Below, piece after piece: positions 33,250 through 45,604 of a stretch of 64,000 nt of DNA. Numbering within the stretch: the first letter of the stretch is position 1; each line of letters begins with the position of its first letter. The DNA lies in NCBI GenBank assembly GCA_018806985.1, contig JADANN010000432.1, positions 124,001 to 188,000 on the forward strand. The letters run 5' to 3'. This stretch comes from Angiostrongylus vasorum. Taxonomy: Eukaryota > Nematoda > Chromadorea > Rhabditida > Metastrongylidae. The translations under genes and the position numbers were made by a program. A model generated the notes under the pieces. It was not told the origin of the DNA. It worked only from the letters and a program-made list of their open reading frames with translations, and searched no databases.

Positions 33250-34440
33250 CGATTTAGTATCTGCGATTAGGCAGCTTAGAATGCCCCTGAGGTTTTGGCA
33301 GCCTGTCCGTACTCATTCTATTCAACGCTGCCGAATTGGGGGTTCTTTTCGGGGTCAGTGGAATGAGGCTGGTTTCGTTTACTGTGTCTAGCTTTTTGAT
33401 ACCCACGTGTAGCCTGCTGAACTCTGAATGTGGGGCTTTGGTATACTCAAGGATAGCCTGCCAGACTCTCTTAGAGGACGTATGCGTGGGAGCTTTTTTT
33501 TGTTGGAGGCGACTCTAACCGCCTCCTATTTAGTTCTCTCTCACTTCATTGCATTCTTTTTAGGCGAGTTGACTCGTAGAATACAATCCGCATACTATAA
33601 CGCAGCCACGCACGCATGAATGAATGCATCCTCGCGGACAAAGAAGGTGTGTGCCATATCGGTGCAGCAAAAAACAGGGAGTCCATTTTCTTGATCCACC
33701 TACGTCTCTGGGAAGCAAAGCTCATTCTGATCCGCGATTAACTCCCTATCTGATATCTGGGGACGCGCCAGGTAGCCTCGTGACTGACCGGTTCGAGAGC
33801 CCTCATATGAGCGAGATCCGTGGAACACCATGTATTTTGGACTAGATGTATTTTGTAAAAACTTTTCGTGATAAAATTTTTTTGTTTCGACAACCCAAAC
33901 TGGATTGTCCGGTACTTTTAGGGCCATTTTGATATCGGTATTAAACCAGGGAAAACAAAGGAAACACGCAGTTATCAATAGCAGGAGAATCGCTGTTCAC
34001 ATTTGCCTCAGTAGCTGACCCGTGGACGCTGTCCGGAGATAGTGGTTTCTCCCCAGCCTTGGCTTTGGCGTCGGATGCTCAGGGAGGCCTGGCAATGCTG
34101 GAAATGTGCTGGGGGAGTTACGGCTCCCTTTGGAGAGCTTCCCCTGATGTCGCCTGGATGGGTTTTTCTGGGATATCGGTTTTGGGATGGACTGTCCTAA
34201 GGGGCTTTCCAAGGGTCTTGGTTGATGGCGGACTACCTAAAGAGCGTTTCGCCTCGGCCATGGCTTTGGCGTCGGATGTTCGGAGGTGTGGACTGCCTAA
34301 ATGGCCTGTCTAGGGCTGTTGGTTTCGGGGGTAGTCTGTTCGCATGTTATGACAGGGAATATTGGTTTTGGGATTTCAAGGGCTTGAAGGGCTTTCCAGC
34401 ATTCCTGGTTGATCCGAAGGACTTAGTTTAAGCTCAGCCA
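33250..34440. other. Upstream flank of the RTE element, with an internal repeat
   Basis: No gene recognised. From 34,020 the sequence is G+C-rich on the plus strand, and a 'ttggctttggcgtcggatg' block at ~34,054 returns ~204 bases on as 'atggctttggcgtcggatg'. Its position upstream of the RTE start would fit a repeated 5' untranslated region, but this is inference. Confidence 0.4.
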
Positions 34441-34635
34441 TAGGTGGACAGGACGCCATACAATACGCAGGGTTCGTGTTTCAGGCCTATTGTACCGGAT
34501 TCCAACCGTGTACTTCCGAGAACCCGCCTTCGACCACAATATGCACTCTTTGAGATGCCCACTTATCAACACCATGGGAATCACTGTTGCCTATTTGCTT
34601 TTGTGCATTTGAAAAATTGTAAAATTTGCAGCTGA

Positions 34636-34976
34636 ATTTTCAAACCGACCGTCACTTAACCTCGGTGGTGAAAGTAAAAATCATGTTTTTAAGCTGTTGA
34701 GCTTAAACAAGATTGTTAAACATATTTGTTTCGGCTGTCGTCTCGACGTCTTCAGCTTTATCAGGGCCGATGATCCGTGTCGGTGGGCCACAGTTGTTCG
34801 TGATCTCTATGTGGCGTCTAACGAATGAAAGATCGGCTCTGATTAAGACTAAGACGTCGAAAGATTAGCCGAAATAAATATGTTTATTAACCTAGTGTAA
34901 ACTGAACAATTCAAAAAACATGTTGATTATTTTACTACCGAGGTTAAATGACGGTCAGTTTGAAAATTGTTTCCCT
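34636..34976. repeat. Foldback element with ~145-base arms
   Basis: The left arm 34,636-34,780 and right arm 34,830-34,976 are inverted copies at about 80% identity. Both include 'accgtca.ttaacctcgg', 'aaacatattt.tttcggct' and 'cgacgtctt'. The centre is ~50 bases. It is a longer relative of the element at 21,868. Confidence 0.75.
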
Positions 34977-34979
34977 ATT

Positions 34980-35205
34980 CGCTATACACTAGCTAACATA
35001 ATACCGACTGCTGCATGTAGGAGGTCTTCAAACCCGCGATTACCCTTACCGACGATTTACACGCAATTGACCTCAGGATCCGAGGCCCTTTCTTTGCCTT
35101 TCTCCTAGCCGGTTTTTTTTTCGTTTCGTTTGACGAGTGATATGTGATAGCACTGATGGATTAAAAAAAGTGACTGAGGAAATGGCTAGGGTTTTTGGAT
35201 GGTGC
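34980..35205. other. No gene recognised
   Basis: Short spacer with a poly-T run and no coding or repeat signal. Confidence 0.5.
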
Positions 35206-35209
35206 TCTT

Positions 35210-35330
35210 AATAGTAAGTAAGCCCCCGGGAAAGATGATCGCGGTTTTTACAGGCCCAGATGAGGTGCCGAGTTTTGCCAAAATCTCAGCATCGCTGTGG
35301 TTGTATTTCAAATTGCACCCTTCCAGGAAA
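35210..35330 (+). repeat. SINE-like repeat family 2, fragment
   Basis: It contains 'taagcccccgggaaagatga', a degraded B-box region, and 'aaaatctcagcatcgctgtgg', in the family-2 order. Confidence 0.55.
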
Positions 35331-35399
35331 ACGGAACAGACAAAAAAGTAAAGGTAAGTAAAAGATTCATCGCGTTCTGTAGTGTTTTGGCTCCCTTAA

Positions 35400-35640
35400 G
35401 AACGTTAAAGCTCCGACTTTATCAAGAATTGTTGCAGGTGAATAGAATGCATATCTGGCCTTTACAATGATTTGCGGTGGTGTGCCGATGTGTCGAGTCA
35501 GTGCTACTAGCCTCCCAAACAGGTCTCCTACAAATCTGCCGAGTCTGGAGGGATAGAAGGCTAAGTGAGACTGCGTTCCGTTATCGAATAGGGGTGTTTG
35601 GCAGGGCATCTCTGACCACTGTGCTGCACGGGCGCTTCCG
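35400..35640 (-). mobile_element. SINE family 1, old copy, minus orientation
   Basis: The order of landmarks is kept (tail at low coordinate, 'gaatgcatatctggcc', 'cctcccaaacagg', a head with 'gaccactgtgctgca'), but substitutions are many. The minus-strand frame of 114 codons crossing it is not a gene. Confidence 0.7.
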
Positions 35641-35644
35641 TAAG

Positions 35645-36635
35645 ACATAAAAAATGTTAATAAAGCGCTAAGATAAAAGATACGGAGGAGAAAGCTGGCG
35701 TCAATATGCATCTTCGGATGGTATCTGCAGGTTACATTTTCGTATTGCAGATCTTCTTCGGAACACAGTTTTATCTATTTTGTTGTTGTTGCGGCAAGGA
35801 AGTAGAGCGAAGAATTCCATACCTGAGATCAAGTTTTCAAGTAAAACGAATATAAATAATTGGCGCGGGAATGTCTCGTATCCACTTCAGTTGGCTCTCT
35901 CATAACCTTCTTTGTTGGTTTCATCATTGGACCTGATGAACGATACCACTTCCAAGCGGGCACTTGTCTGCTTTATTCAGTGGTTTAATTATGCTGTAAG
36001 CAACATCTTGTAGCTAACATCTTATTGTCCTTAAAGTATTTATTTTTAGCTAGTGCAGTTTTCCCATCCTTGTGATTTTTTTTCCTCATTGCTCACAATC
36101 CATCCGCTTTACATCTCATCTTAGCCGACATCAGGTGCAGATTGACGTAGTGGTGTGTGGTTGTGTTCATGTAAGTATGGTTCTGTGTCATTTGCAACGT
36201 GCTGCAGTTCAGAAAACGATGTGACGTTCGCTCCTTGTGGTTTGCGACCAGTTGGTGAGTTTGAATCCTGTAAACTGAGATAATTTAGCTGACTGAAGCG
36301 AAAACGGCCGAACCGAGACTGTGTAACACTTCATCGCACGTTTCCACTCGAAAAAGCAACGTTCTAAAGGACTGGCGACATGCAAGCTGACTTACGTTTG
36401 TGTAAAATTAACAAATAATGATTTGCACTAGCTGATTGTTTGTTTTTAAGGGAGTCGACATCGTCTCGGCATGCGCAATCACCACGGATGACTCCAATGA
36501 AGCCGTAACAACAAATAGCAGTAAGTTCTTACTAACATATAACGTTGCATTAGGGACCTGTTATGCTTGTTTTAAAAGAAAGTGGTGAAGTTTGGCTATG
36601 AACCTAGAATCAGTGCAAATTTTTAGATCTATTCG
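35645..36635. other. No gene recognised
   Basis: Only short frames are present. No repeat in common with other parts of the window was noticed. Confidence 0.45.
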
Positions 36636-36639
36636 TCAT

Positions 36640-37750
36640 CGTTGTTGTCGTTAATAAGGTTTAGCATTGCTTCCACCTCACCGTTACAAGAATATCTGTG
36701 TGAAATCTGCCGGCATCCTGCTCAAATCATAAATATTTCAGGAAAACTGCGGTCCTCAGAATAGTCGGAGGCATTCCAAAAAAGAGTAAAGATAAAGTCA
36801 AAGAAAAAAACAAAAAGTAAGAAGCTGGCCTTTTTCTTTCAAGATCATTGTTAAGGCAGGTTATAACGCAGTTTCAGAATATTCAGAACAGACCGTTGTC
36901 ATCAGTCCAGTCTGATTCGTCCAGGAGTTGTTCGGCGTTACTCAGTGAATTGCATAAAAGGATGAGAATCATTAAGTTGTTTTCTGCTCCACAAACCTCT
37001 TTCTCATTCAGTTAGCTTGTTTCGCTAAATCTCATCTCGGCCATAACGGTTAACTTAAGGTTCGCACTGCCCGAGTGCCAGTCAATGAGATTATGGGTGA
37101 CCAAGGTGAACGCTGAGTTCTATGGAATATCGGTTCCATTTATTCAACGAAAATTTTGCAGTCGTAGTTTATCAATGTGTCAGAGTTCAAGCCAGTCGAC
37201 TAGTCTGTTGTGTAATCAAAAAAACACGCAAACCGTCATGGTTGGTTTCGTCATCGATCTATAATCACTGCGAGATGCAGAGCTATGTATCAGAGCTACT
37301 GTTGCTAGTAATAATCTTTCACGTTGTTTCCACGTCATAATTACTGATATCCATGTGAAATCTGCAGGAACCCTGTAAAAATCGTAATTATTTTAGGAAA
37401 ATTCCTGTTCTTAGAAGAGAGGGAAACATTCTAAAAGAGCAGGGGGAAACTCAAATAAATAAGCGAAGTCAGAAGCTGGACTTTTTTGTCAAGATCGATA
37501 AGATTGACAGGATCAGTCCTTGTTACAATGGGATTTAACGCGTTTTTCATGTTATTCGGAACAGATCGGTGTCATCGTTCCAGTCTGATTCCATTAGTGA
37601 CTTGATGAGTTGCGAAAAGGCTAAGAATTGCTGAGTTATTTTCACGTCACCAACCTGTTTCTTAGTGAATTTTAGTTCTTTTGCTATAACCCACCTCAAC
37701 TATTACTATTAAGGTTCGCGCTGTTAAGCTACCAGTCAGTGAGGTAATGG
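36640..37750 (+). repeat. Diverged tandem duplication, unit ~650 bases
   Basis: Two consecutive units share 'tgtgaaatctgc', 'cagaagctgg', 'gtctgattc' and 'taaggttcgc...ccagtca.tgag', always ~650-655 bases apart. Identity is roughly 70%. No protein frame is conserved between the units, so it is probably a non-coding repeat. Confidence 0.7.
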
Positions 37751-37754
37751 GCGC

Positions 37755-40055
37755 AGGATACGGTCGAAAAAAGAAAAAATCTAGCAAAATCTCAGTCCAA
37801 TTATTCTTTGTTAAACGATTTTGCATCGATTTATTGAAAACCATGTCGATCCTGTGGCGTAATTTAGCGCCACTTTGCGTGGAATGCCGCAGCTCCCAGG
37901 ATTTCCATCCGCTGCTGAGTTTGCATATTTTTTAGAAAGTGGACGCAGTTATGTATTCGAACCCATGGATAAGAAGTGGGACGAATAACTTTGCGGGCTA
38001 AAGTAATGCTCCTAATTGTTCCAGGAATTTCCTTGTTAATTTTCTAAATAGGTTCGGCGTCTTGCTCAATTATTTAAATTTCACACCAACTTGGTTCATT
38101 AGACGTTACTGAATGATGTGATACTCTGGAAAATGTATTGTAACCCTGGGGGTAACTGTACAGACTAAGGTTTGAACTATGTATAAATTTATTACGGGGT
38201 GAACATCTTTGATCGCGGAGGAATTTTCTTTGGGCTTCGATTTGTGCTAACTAATCTTAGCATTGATTTATGGCTTTATTTGATTTTTCGAACACTTTGG
38301 ATCTAAGCAGCAACTGCATGACCGAGACTGGTTGGGATATGCAGCTCATTGCCTTCACCCAGGAACCAATTCGATGACGACTCGTCCAGATTTGTTAAGA
38401 TCGGCTATTTCGTGCAATGGGTAAGTCTGCATTTCTTTGATTCAACTAGACAGTGACTCTACAGAAATATAGGAAGTTGCTATTTCTTTCAAATGGCTTT
38501 TTTTCTTGTTTGTTTCGACTGCTGAGAAGCGTCCCATTGTCGGTTTCATAGCCCATACAGAAATCCTTTATTGCTCGATTTTTTGAAATTATATCGTGCA
38601 GTATCTAGTGCTGCTGTATTACGCACTTGCTCACGGATCACCTCCTGCGCAGTGATCTTGCAAAAACACATCATAAAGTAACAAACTAGCCGTAGAGGAT
38701 AGAAAATGCTGACTTGGTATGACTAGGCACCGTCGAGTGTGCATTTTATCCCACGATCCCGAAAGAAGTGGAATGCACAAGGTATTACCGAGGGATAAAT
38801 CAGCGTTGAGCACGTTATTCTTCCGTTCTTTATCTCTTTGTTGATTCGCCCTTCTGAATGCACGTTTCGGATTCGGCGATACTGTGTTGTTTCGCAAAGC
38901 ACTATTTTTCGACTTTTTCTTGTTTTCGACATCACGTATCCTTTGATTTAGAATACCACTAAGAGAATATAGAAGCTAAATTCTCAATTGTGCCATTATT
39001 GTGACTATGGTAGACCTTTAGTACACAAGCCACTCTACCAGTGCCAACAGGCGCAGATTGAAACAGATGTAGGTTCGCTTTCTTGAGCATTAAATGCTGT
39101 ATCAAGAGGTTGTAATATTCCTTCAATTCTATCATTTTCTAGTTGTTCATTTAAACCGGTTTCAAGAATTGTCTGGATCCTAGCACCCTTTTATTTGATT
39201 CGTTGTTTCGCGTACGCCGTCCACATCAATATTGATTTCGTATTTCTTCATAAGCGAATTTATAGGGTGATGGGTTCCATTACCGTGACAGGGCGTCAGT
39301 GTGGTCGAGGTGTACCCTCATCACCAGAATTTCCGTTGCCATGGACGAACTTATTCCCTTTGGACCGCACCATTTCGACAGAATGACGCCACCCTCACCA
39401 CCACCATAGGCGCATCACTCTGCCTCTTTAAAACCATACAGCATGTTTTAGTACCTCACCAATGGCTAGCGTAACTGAATGACTGACTTAGTAGAAAATA
39501 GCGTGTATTGCTTCATTTAAGAACAAACCCAATATTTTCGCTCATATAGAATTCTCTCCCTTTCTACGTTATCAGACGATTCGTGATTTTTATAAAGCAA
39601 TAAAATGCACGGCGTTATGTCAAAATCTAACGTCAAGTTAAGTTCTGAACCCTAGAAGAAGGTGTTTCGTAATTGTTGAAATGAACAAGTAAAGACGCAG
39701 TTGAAGACGAACGGGTGATAGAATAGTGGCTGACGGGTTTTCATACTGTGCGGAACTCTTACAGAATATCTGAGTGTTTGCAAGCAATACAGTGAAGATA
39801 TGATGTGGTTTTTTGTAGAAATGATAAGGACAGTTCCCGCTTGTTCATCGAGGATAGTGGGTCATAGTGAACAAAGAGTAATGGATTGTCTAGGAAGTGA
39901 ATACCACGAACGGTTATGAATTTCTATCTGGGAATAGTGATCTTGATTAAAAAATCCCCAACTCTATACGGTTCTGTTCTCTGTGTGCTTAGTGGGCTAT
40001 TTTGCCTGACTCTAAGTTTCCCTTCTCGGTTTTCTTTCATAGAGGCACAAAGTGG
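37755..40055. other. No gene recognised
   Basis: Long AT-rich stretch. Frames at 38,631-38,935 (minus) and 39,195-39,386 (plus) have no domain or clear splice borders. Confidence 0.45.
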
Positions 40056-40059
40056 TAAC

Positions 40060-40125
40060 TTATTTAGCCAACATATTCAGTCTTACACCTTTTAGAAGAG
40101 ATCAGGTACACCGCACCCAATCGTT
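40060..40125 (-). pseudogene. Penelope GIY-YIG remnant
   Basis: The minus strand reads GAVYLISSKRCKTEYVG and then a stop, a short piece with both the GIY-like (VYL) and YIG-like (YVG) signatures. The matching sequence in the inverted copy at 51,050-51,110 includes a further ~450 bases of the element that are missing here. Confidence 0.65.
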
Positions 40126-40411
40126 TTTTCAACTGGTTTGTCGGACTTAGAGTAAACGGCGTTTTCAACAATTATAAATCATCTGGATATCTCTCCACTC
40201 ATTATTCATATGGGAAATTCTCAATCGGCTCATTAGCGCTGCATTAAATGTTCTTCATGCAAAACACTTTATTTCAACCTCCTAGGTTTCCTCGATCGAT
40301 TATTTAACATTTTTGTGACCTAAGAGTTTTCTTTTTTTCATGCCGTTACGGTTCAAAAAAACCACCTAAATAGATTGTTCATTCCAAGGAGGGGTCGGCT
40401 GACTTCTCGTT

Positions 40412-41765
40412 TCATGAGACGGTGACAATTGCCGAGAAGAAATTCTGCGCAAACGGGACCCGATGACAAGTTCCGAACCATTCTGTTCACACGCCTTGCC
40501 ACATCTCTCTCGACCAGTGCGCCATGATTGGGTTTGTGGTCTGGGAGATCATTTTCTTTTCAGAACGCATTATTATAAAGAAGAATGCAACTCAGACCGT
40601 GAGAGTTCCAGAAATTGACAAGTGCTGTGGAGGAACAACCGATAGCATGTTGTTTCCATCGTTTAGCATACACTGCATGTTGAATATTGCAGTCACTGTG
40701 TTGCCAATGATTATGCATTTCGGCTCCATACCGGCCGCAACTGCAAATGACTTTTTTTAATCAAAATATTTATTTCTTTTTAAGCATCTCTGCTCTCATT
40801 TAATAATCAATCGATATACAATCGTCCTTAGTAAGATGAATCATTTAAAAGCACTTCGTTAAGGAACAAAAGTAACTAAAAGTGCGTTTTCGTTATAACG
40901 AAGATTGGGATTTATTTTTTCTCCACTTTTTATTTTCTCAAATTTGTACGTTTTCGTTGCAATTAATGCAAGTAAACTTAATGTAAATCCCCTAATGTTT
41001 TTAAGGTTACTTTAGGGTTAGGCAGCCCTAAAAACAAGCCCGTGGTATGATTTGATCGTAGGAAGAGGTTTGCGTTTGGCGATCCGCGCTATGGATAGCA
41101 ATTTCCTGACTTCTTATTGGAAAGCGGAAACATAAATTGTTTTCACGAATAATTTATAGCGAGAAGCTGATTAGACGAGTGTATACAACCCCCTTAAAAC
41201 TCAGTTTTGCTTCCACTACACCGAAAGTATGCAACGCATTCTTGGTAGAGTGAGTATTTGCTTACTTCGCACAATAAATCTGACAAACGGACCTAACGTT
41301 TTCAACACATACCAGCTATCTGTGCTGCAGGGTTCGCTGGGTTAACTTCTAAGGTTTTGCATTGGAGTGGTTGGTAGTTTACACTGACCGTGAATTGACT
41401 CAAAATGATCTGGATTATAGCATCGGGAGCGCAGCGGCGCGACCCTGCTGTTCGAGAACGTCAAACACCTGAAGAACGGAGCTTTTCGCCAACCGCTAGA
41501 ACTTAAATGGACGTTTTCAATCAAACTATGCAAAGCCATATAAACCCTCTTAAAACCAAAATGTGACAAATTCTCTAAAACTGAAACTCGCATCCAAGAA
41601 ATGCGAAATTACCGCTTGAATTACATGACGCATCACAAATCCTCTGGCTCCATCTGCAGCACTCGTTGAAACACCGGCCGCCTGAGCACGTGCATCTGGT
41701 GCCATGGATAAAACCACAGGGACCGGTAACGTAAAGCCGGTAATGTTGAAGGTCCTTGAGCTCAT
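40412..41765 (-). pseudogene. Four-exon gene of unknown function (nematode-type), three small indels
   Basis: Exons on the minus strand: 41,765-41,613 (51 codons from ATG, GFTLPVPVVLSMAPDARAQ, donor 'gtaatt'); 41,468-41,313 (VFDVLEQQGRAAAL, then FTVSVNYQPLQCKTLEVNP, donor 'gtatgt'); 40,740-40,598 (AAGMEPKCIIIGNTV, then QHLSISGTLT, donor 'gtctga'); 40,555-40,412 (AHWSREMWQG, ending in A-I-V-T-V-S and a stop). Exon phases agree across all junctions. The reading needs one inserted base in exon 2 (after CTCCC), one near GTGTGAAC and one removed at GTCCCG in exon 4. The indels lie at or beside short repeats or homopolymers, so either a young pseudogene or consensus errors. The last acceptor (ctgaaaag) is poor. 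I recognise no domain. A paralogous last exon lies at 50,220-50,309. Confidence 0.65.
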
Positions 41766-41769
41766 TGTA

Positions 41770-42240
41770 TCTCAATTTCACGGGTTTTCTACCGAATAAA
41801 TAAACACCGAAACAAAACTCCTGTCTTCTAATGGATAAATAGAAGCTGGGATTAAAGCGTTCTGTTAACCGTGTGAATGATATAGTTGATGAGCATTTAA
41901 ATAAACAGCGATGGCTTGACCTCGCCATTTAACCTTCATATTGCTGGCACTATTTAAAAAATTTTTCTTACGGCCCCTCTAGGCCAAAGTATTTCTTTTA
42001 AATTATTCTATTTCCCTTGGTATTTTGGCCATTCTTGAGTGTGATGGAGGACTGGAGATGTTAACATGACTAAGGCTCATAGTTCAAGTTTTAGGATACA
42101 AATATCTGGATTTGTTGTTTGTTAGTGTGTTTCTATTATTTGTTGTTGTTTATCATGCGTGTGTCGTTATTTGTCTGTATTGATTATTATATTTGTTCTT
42201 TCTAAACCGACTTTTATTTAATCTCCGTATAAATGATCAG
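41770..42240. other. Upstream flank of the unknown gene; nothing recognised
   Basis: AT-rich sequence that should include the promoter of the minus-strand gene. I cannot point to a specific motif. Confidence 0.4.
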
Positions 42241-42244
42241 TGAT

Positions 42245-42540
42245 ATTACGCAACTTCTTATTTATTGCCTTCTTCTTTCAAATGGCAGCGCATATTGCGA
42301 AATATAACGTCAATGATGCTGAGATATTTGCAAAACTCTCGACCGTAAGTGTCTGCGGTGGGGAGCGAACGCGCTATTGTCCTTTCCAGTGAGTAATGCG
42401 TTCACGTCCACACCATGCGGGTCTTTCGTCTTGCCTGTCTCTCAGCTAGTTCTATCGAGCTCTGCCATCAACAAGCACCTATCAACGGGTTTGATCTGGG
42501 GAGCCCAAACCGGCATTGAACCCAGTTAAGCTGTGGCTAT
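42245..42540 (-). repeat. SINE-like repeat family 2, minus orientation
   Basis: It contains 'gctgagatatttgcaaaact' and 'ctggggagcccaaaccggca', which read in reverse as in the copy at 17,365, plus a 'caacgggtttgatctgggga' block. The B-box region is worn. Confidence 0.55.
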
Positions 42541-42544
42541 AGTT

Positions 42545-42710
42545 ATAATAATTTTTATTTACTGCCTATTCTTTTTCAAATGGCAGGGGCATATTGCGAA
42601 CCAACTTCAATGGTAGCTGAGATATTTGCAAAACTCTGGACCGCAGGTGCCTGAGATGGGAAACGAAGGATCCGCATGGTGTGGTGGTGAACGCACTCCC
42701 CGGAAAGGAC
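42545..42710 (-). repeat. SINE-like repeat family 2, second copy in tandem
   Basis: It repeats 'gcatattgcgaa', 'gctgagatatttgcaaaact' and 'gtggtg.acgc' of the preceding copy, then gives way to the Penelope fragment. Confidence 0.5.
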
Positions 42711-42714
42711 AACT

Positions 42715-43340
42715 GTGCCTACGAAATAGTAACCCCACGAGATGAGTTTAGAAGGAGAGCGACGCGCCCAAGCGAAACACTTGGCCAAAAAGAAAGTCCC
42801 GTTTATGTTGCCCTTTATTAGCGATGAAGTAAGCGTAGCGATTAAACGATGCTTAAGAAGGGCAGGTCTAGAGGAATCGGTAGCGATAGTTGAAACACCA
42901 CCGGCTACTCTACGTCGTCAGTTAGTTCGTAACCGCCTGTATGACCGTCCATGCGAAACAACAAATTGCGCAATCTGCCCCCACGGCAGGGACGGTGATT
43001 GCATGAGTTCAGGCACGATATACCTGATCTCGTGTAATAATAGCGGAGATGAATATATTGGCGAAACGGGCACTCCCTTTGTGTATCCGTATAAAAAGAA
43101 CACCTAGATGGCAAACGAAAACTAAGACAAAGTACCCCACTAGGCACGCATAGGATACAAAAGCACAGCGGGGACGATTTTGAAGTAAAAAGTCAATATC
43201 CTTGCGCAGGAGACTAGAACACCAGCGCGAAAAACTTCTTGAGGCTTTTTGGATAAATGCCAAAAACCCTACAATGAACAGCAGGGATGAATGCCCAGAG
43301 GTCATACGCGACCTGACCCCGTATGTTCGCATCAATTTCT
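42715..43340 (+). pseudogene. Penelope-like element C-terminal fragment with GIY-YIG domain
   Basis: The open frame 42,742-43,107 contains KKVPFMLPF, RLYDRPCETTNCAICPHGRD (a Cys-containing linker), then GTIYLISCNNSGDEYIGET with both GIY-like and YIG signatures. A frameshift at ~43,095 moves the continuation (KEHLDGKRKL, STPLGTHRIQKHSGDDFEVK) to another frame, after which further stops occur. No reverse transcriptase part is present. This is the best-preserved of the four fragments in the window. Confidence 0.85.
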
Positions 43341-43495
43341 GATGTGGGATGGTGCAGTCATGAACCAACCATATGCGACCATAATCAGCTGTTCTAATCT
43401 TCCTCATGGGAAGGCACGTAAAAAAGCGGTGAGTTTTTTTCGAGAAGCTATGCTGCCCGCAACTTTTTGCAGAAACTAGATAAACGGACAAACTA

Positions 43496-43775
43496 AAAGT
43501 TAAAACTCTCGGCGTTGATCAAGATCTGAATGATGCGCTATGCATTCGACTTCATTAAGTACCGTTTGGAGGTGATTGAATGCACACCCGGCCTTTACAA
43601 TGATTCGAGGTGGCCCACCGATGTATCGAGCGAATGCTGTTATCCTCCCAGACAAATTTGGTACCAATTTGCCGACCCCAGAGAGATGGAAGGCTTGGTG
43701 GGCCGTGGGAGCGGGGATCGGTTCCGCGTGTGTGTCACAGTGGCGCCTCCAACCACTGCGCCACAAGCGTCCAAC
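43496..43775 (-). mobile_element. SINE family 1, minus orientation
   Basis: Tail 'aaaactctcggcgttg' at the low-coordinate end, full body, and head with 'gcgcagtggttgg' when read on the minus strand. Three plus-strand frames across it (43,530-43,846) are by-products. Confidence 0.8.
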
Positions 43776-43779
43776 CACC

Positions 43780-45390
43780 ACGAACTGGATACGAGATAAT
43801 TTTTTCTCACCAATCAGTTTTCCTCAAATGCTGTAGGATACTTTGAAAAAGCTGCACGGCTAGTAACCGTCGGCTAAAGAATCCTGTTCACAAGTTCGTT
43901 GCTAGTCGCAGAGGAATACTCTAGAAAGCTGACGAATAACCAAAATTTAAAGGACTAGGGGAAATTGTTGTTTTTTTAAAGCACTTGTACTGATTGCGGC
44001 AGACAAAGAGTAAATGAACAGAAAGTGACTGGGGAGAAGGTGAAAGAACGTCTTGCATTTGCTAAGTAATCGCTCTCAAAACATTTCTTGAGTAAAAGAA
44101 GGAACCACGAAAAAAGTGCAATTATTAGTCAGGTGAAATGAGCGCTTCACTGTACGAAACTGCTCAGAAACAAACTTTGTTTTCCCTACATACAAAGCGG
44201 AAACTGAGAGACTCAGATGGGCGCTCTACAAACATTTCCTTTCTTAGAAACTTGGGACCTTTAAAAAGGTGGCAGAGGAAGCTGCAGCTCAGTGCCGCTG
44301 CGATCCACTTCTGAAACGACGCCCAGTGCTTTTCCCATTTTGATCGACTCTCGGTCCCATCAAACTGCACCACACTTGTGCGGTCCGAAAATACTTCATT
44401 CTCTAACAAAGTTATTTTCCGCGATGTTCTTGGATCCACGCGTGAAATTCCAAACATAGTCTTCTTCGGCTATCGAGCCGCTTTGCCATCAAAGTAAAGG
44501 ATCTTGTCGCCTTACACTCTTCAAATAAACAATGAGAGAGACCAAATAAATGCGATTTTCACTGTTCAGGAATTTGCTGTTGAGAACCTTGCATGCCGAA
44601 GGTTGCGCTTTCTTCTCGCCAACCGATATAACCGTTGCTAGATTTCCTTCCTAAAAGTGCATCTTTAACGACGCCGTTTTGTCGATTCCGCGTTCCCTTG
44701 TTTGTGGGAAAGTCAAAATTTAACGTCCCCCACAATAAAAAATAAGATGTGTGAAACCCAATTTAAACCGTAGCAATTGAGAAACCAGCGCACTCGATGA
44801 ATCATTCTTCTGCAATCGCCTTCGCTTCCATCGTTCCCTTTCATACCTCATTTGCCGATTTCCATTCACCGAAGGATAGCAGAGTCCTCAATGCCAGTAC
44901 CCACCGTGGTCAAAATGAGGTTTCAAAGAATTTCGCTTTGAATCAAGCAATTTTTGGAGTACATAAAACTCTCAAAAAAAAGGCTCCAAAATGCCTTTCG
45001 TATGGTTCCGCTGACGTACAAATGCACAGTAGAAATCTCACCGCTCATTTCTCTAAGGAAAATAGGAAATTTTATCCCTGACTGAGCCTGTAAATAATAC
45101 CAACTTTTCAAATCGCTTTGAGTGTGACTCTTTTGAAGATTACCAGTTTAGGAACCATGGCGACTGTTCCAGCACCTACGTTGCTGCTTTCTCTTCTCAC
45201 TATCGCCACAGTTTAGGGATGTGGTCCAGGAGGGCCAAATATTAACTAGGATGTTGTTCACAAACGTCAAATATAAACATTAACAGCATTATAATAAATT
45301 ATATAAACATAATAAATAATAATAAACAGTAATGCAAATATAACAATAAATAAAATACATCTTGTTTCATTGACAAGCTAACGCGATGTT
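43780..45390. other. No gene recognised
   Basis: Frames at 44,164-44,457 (minus) and 44,797-45,081 (plus) show no known domain. Composition is unremarkable. Confidence 0.45.
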
Positions 45391-45394
45391 ACTA

Positions 45395-45600
45395 CCAAAT
45401 ATTTATTCGGCTGACATTCGTATGTCTTCCGCTTCCTCAGAGCCCATTACTCCGAGTCGATGGCCCACATTAGTTCTTCTTCTTGATACGGTGTGTTCAT
45501 CGTCGTATCGAGTTGGACTTCTCCAGAGGAGCACCGCTCGAATGGGACAATCTCTCCCAGTAGAGCTCCTTTATACAGAACCGTTGTTGTTGACTATCCG
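45395..45600 (+). repeat. Half of a foldback element
   Basis: It resembles the left arm and centre of the element at 21,868 ('cttcctcagagccc', 'ccgagtcgatg', 'cgtcgtatcgagttgga', 'gagcaccgctcg'), without a visible inverted partner. Confidence 0.6.
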
Positions 45601-45604
45601 TTGG

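Noticed and set aside
43530..43846. Three overlapping frames with similar peptides at several loci
   Set aside because: They recur because they lie in SINE family 1; the sequences are Pol III-type repeats without conserved codon structure.
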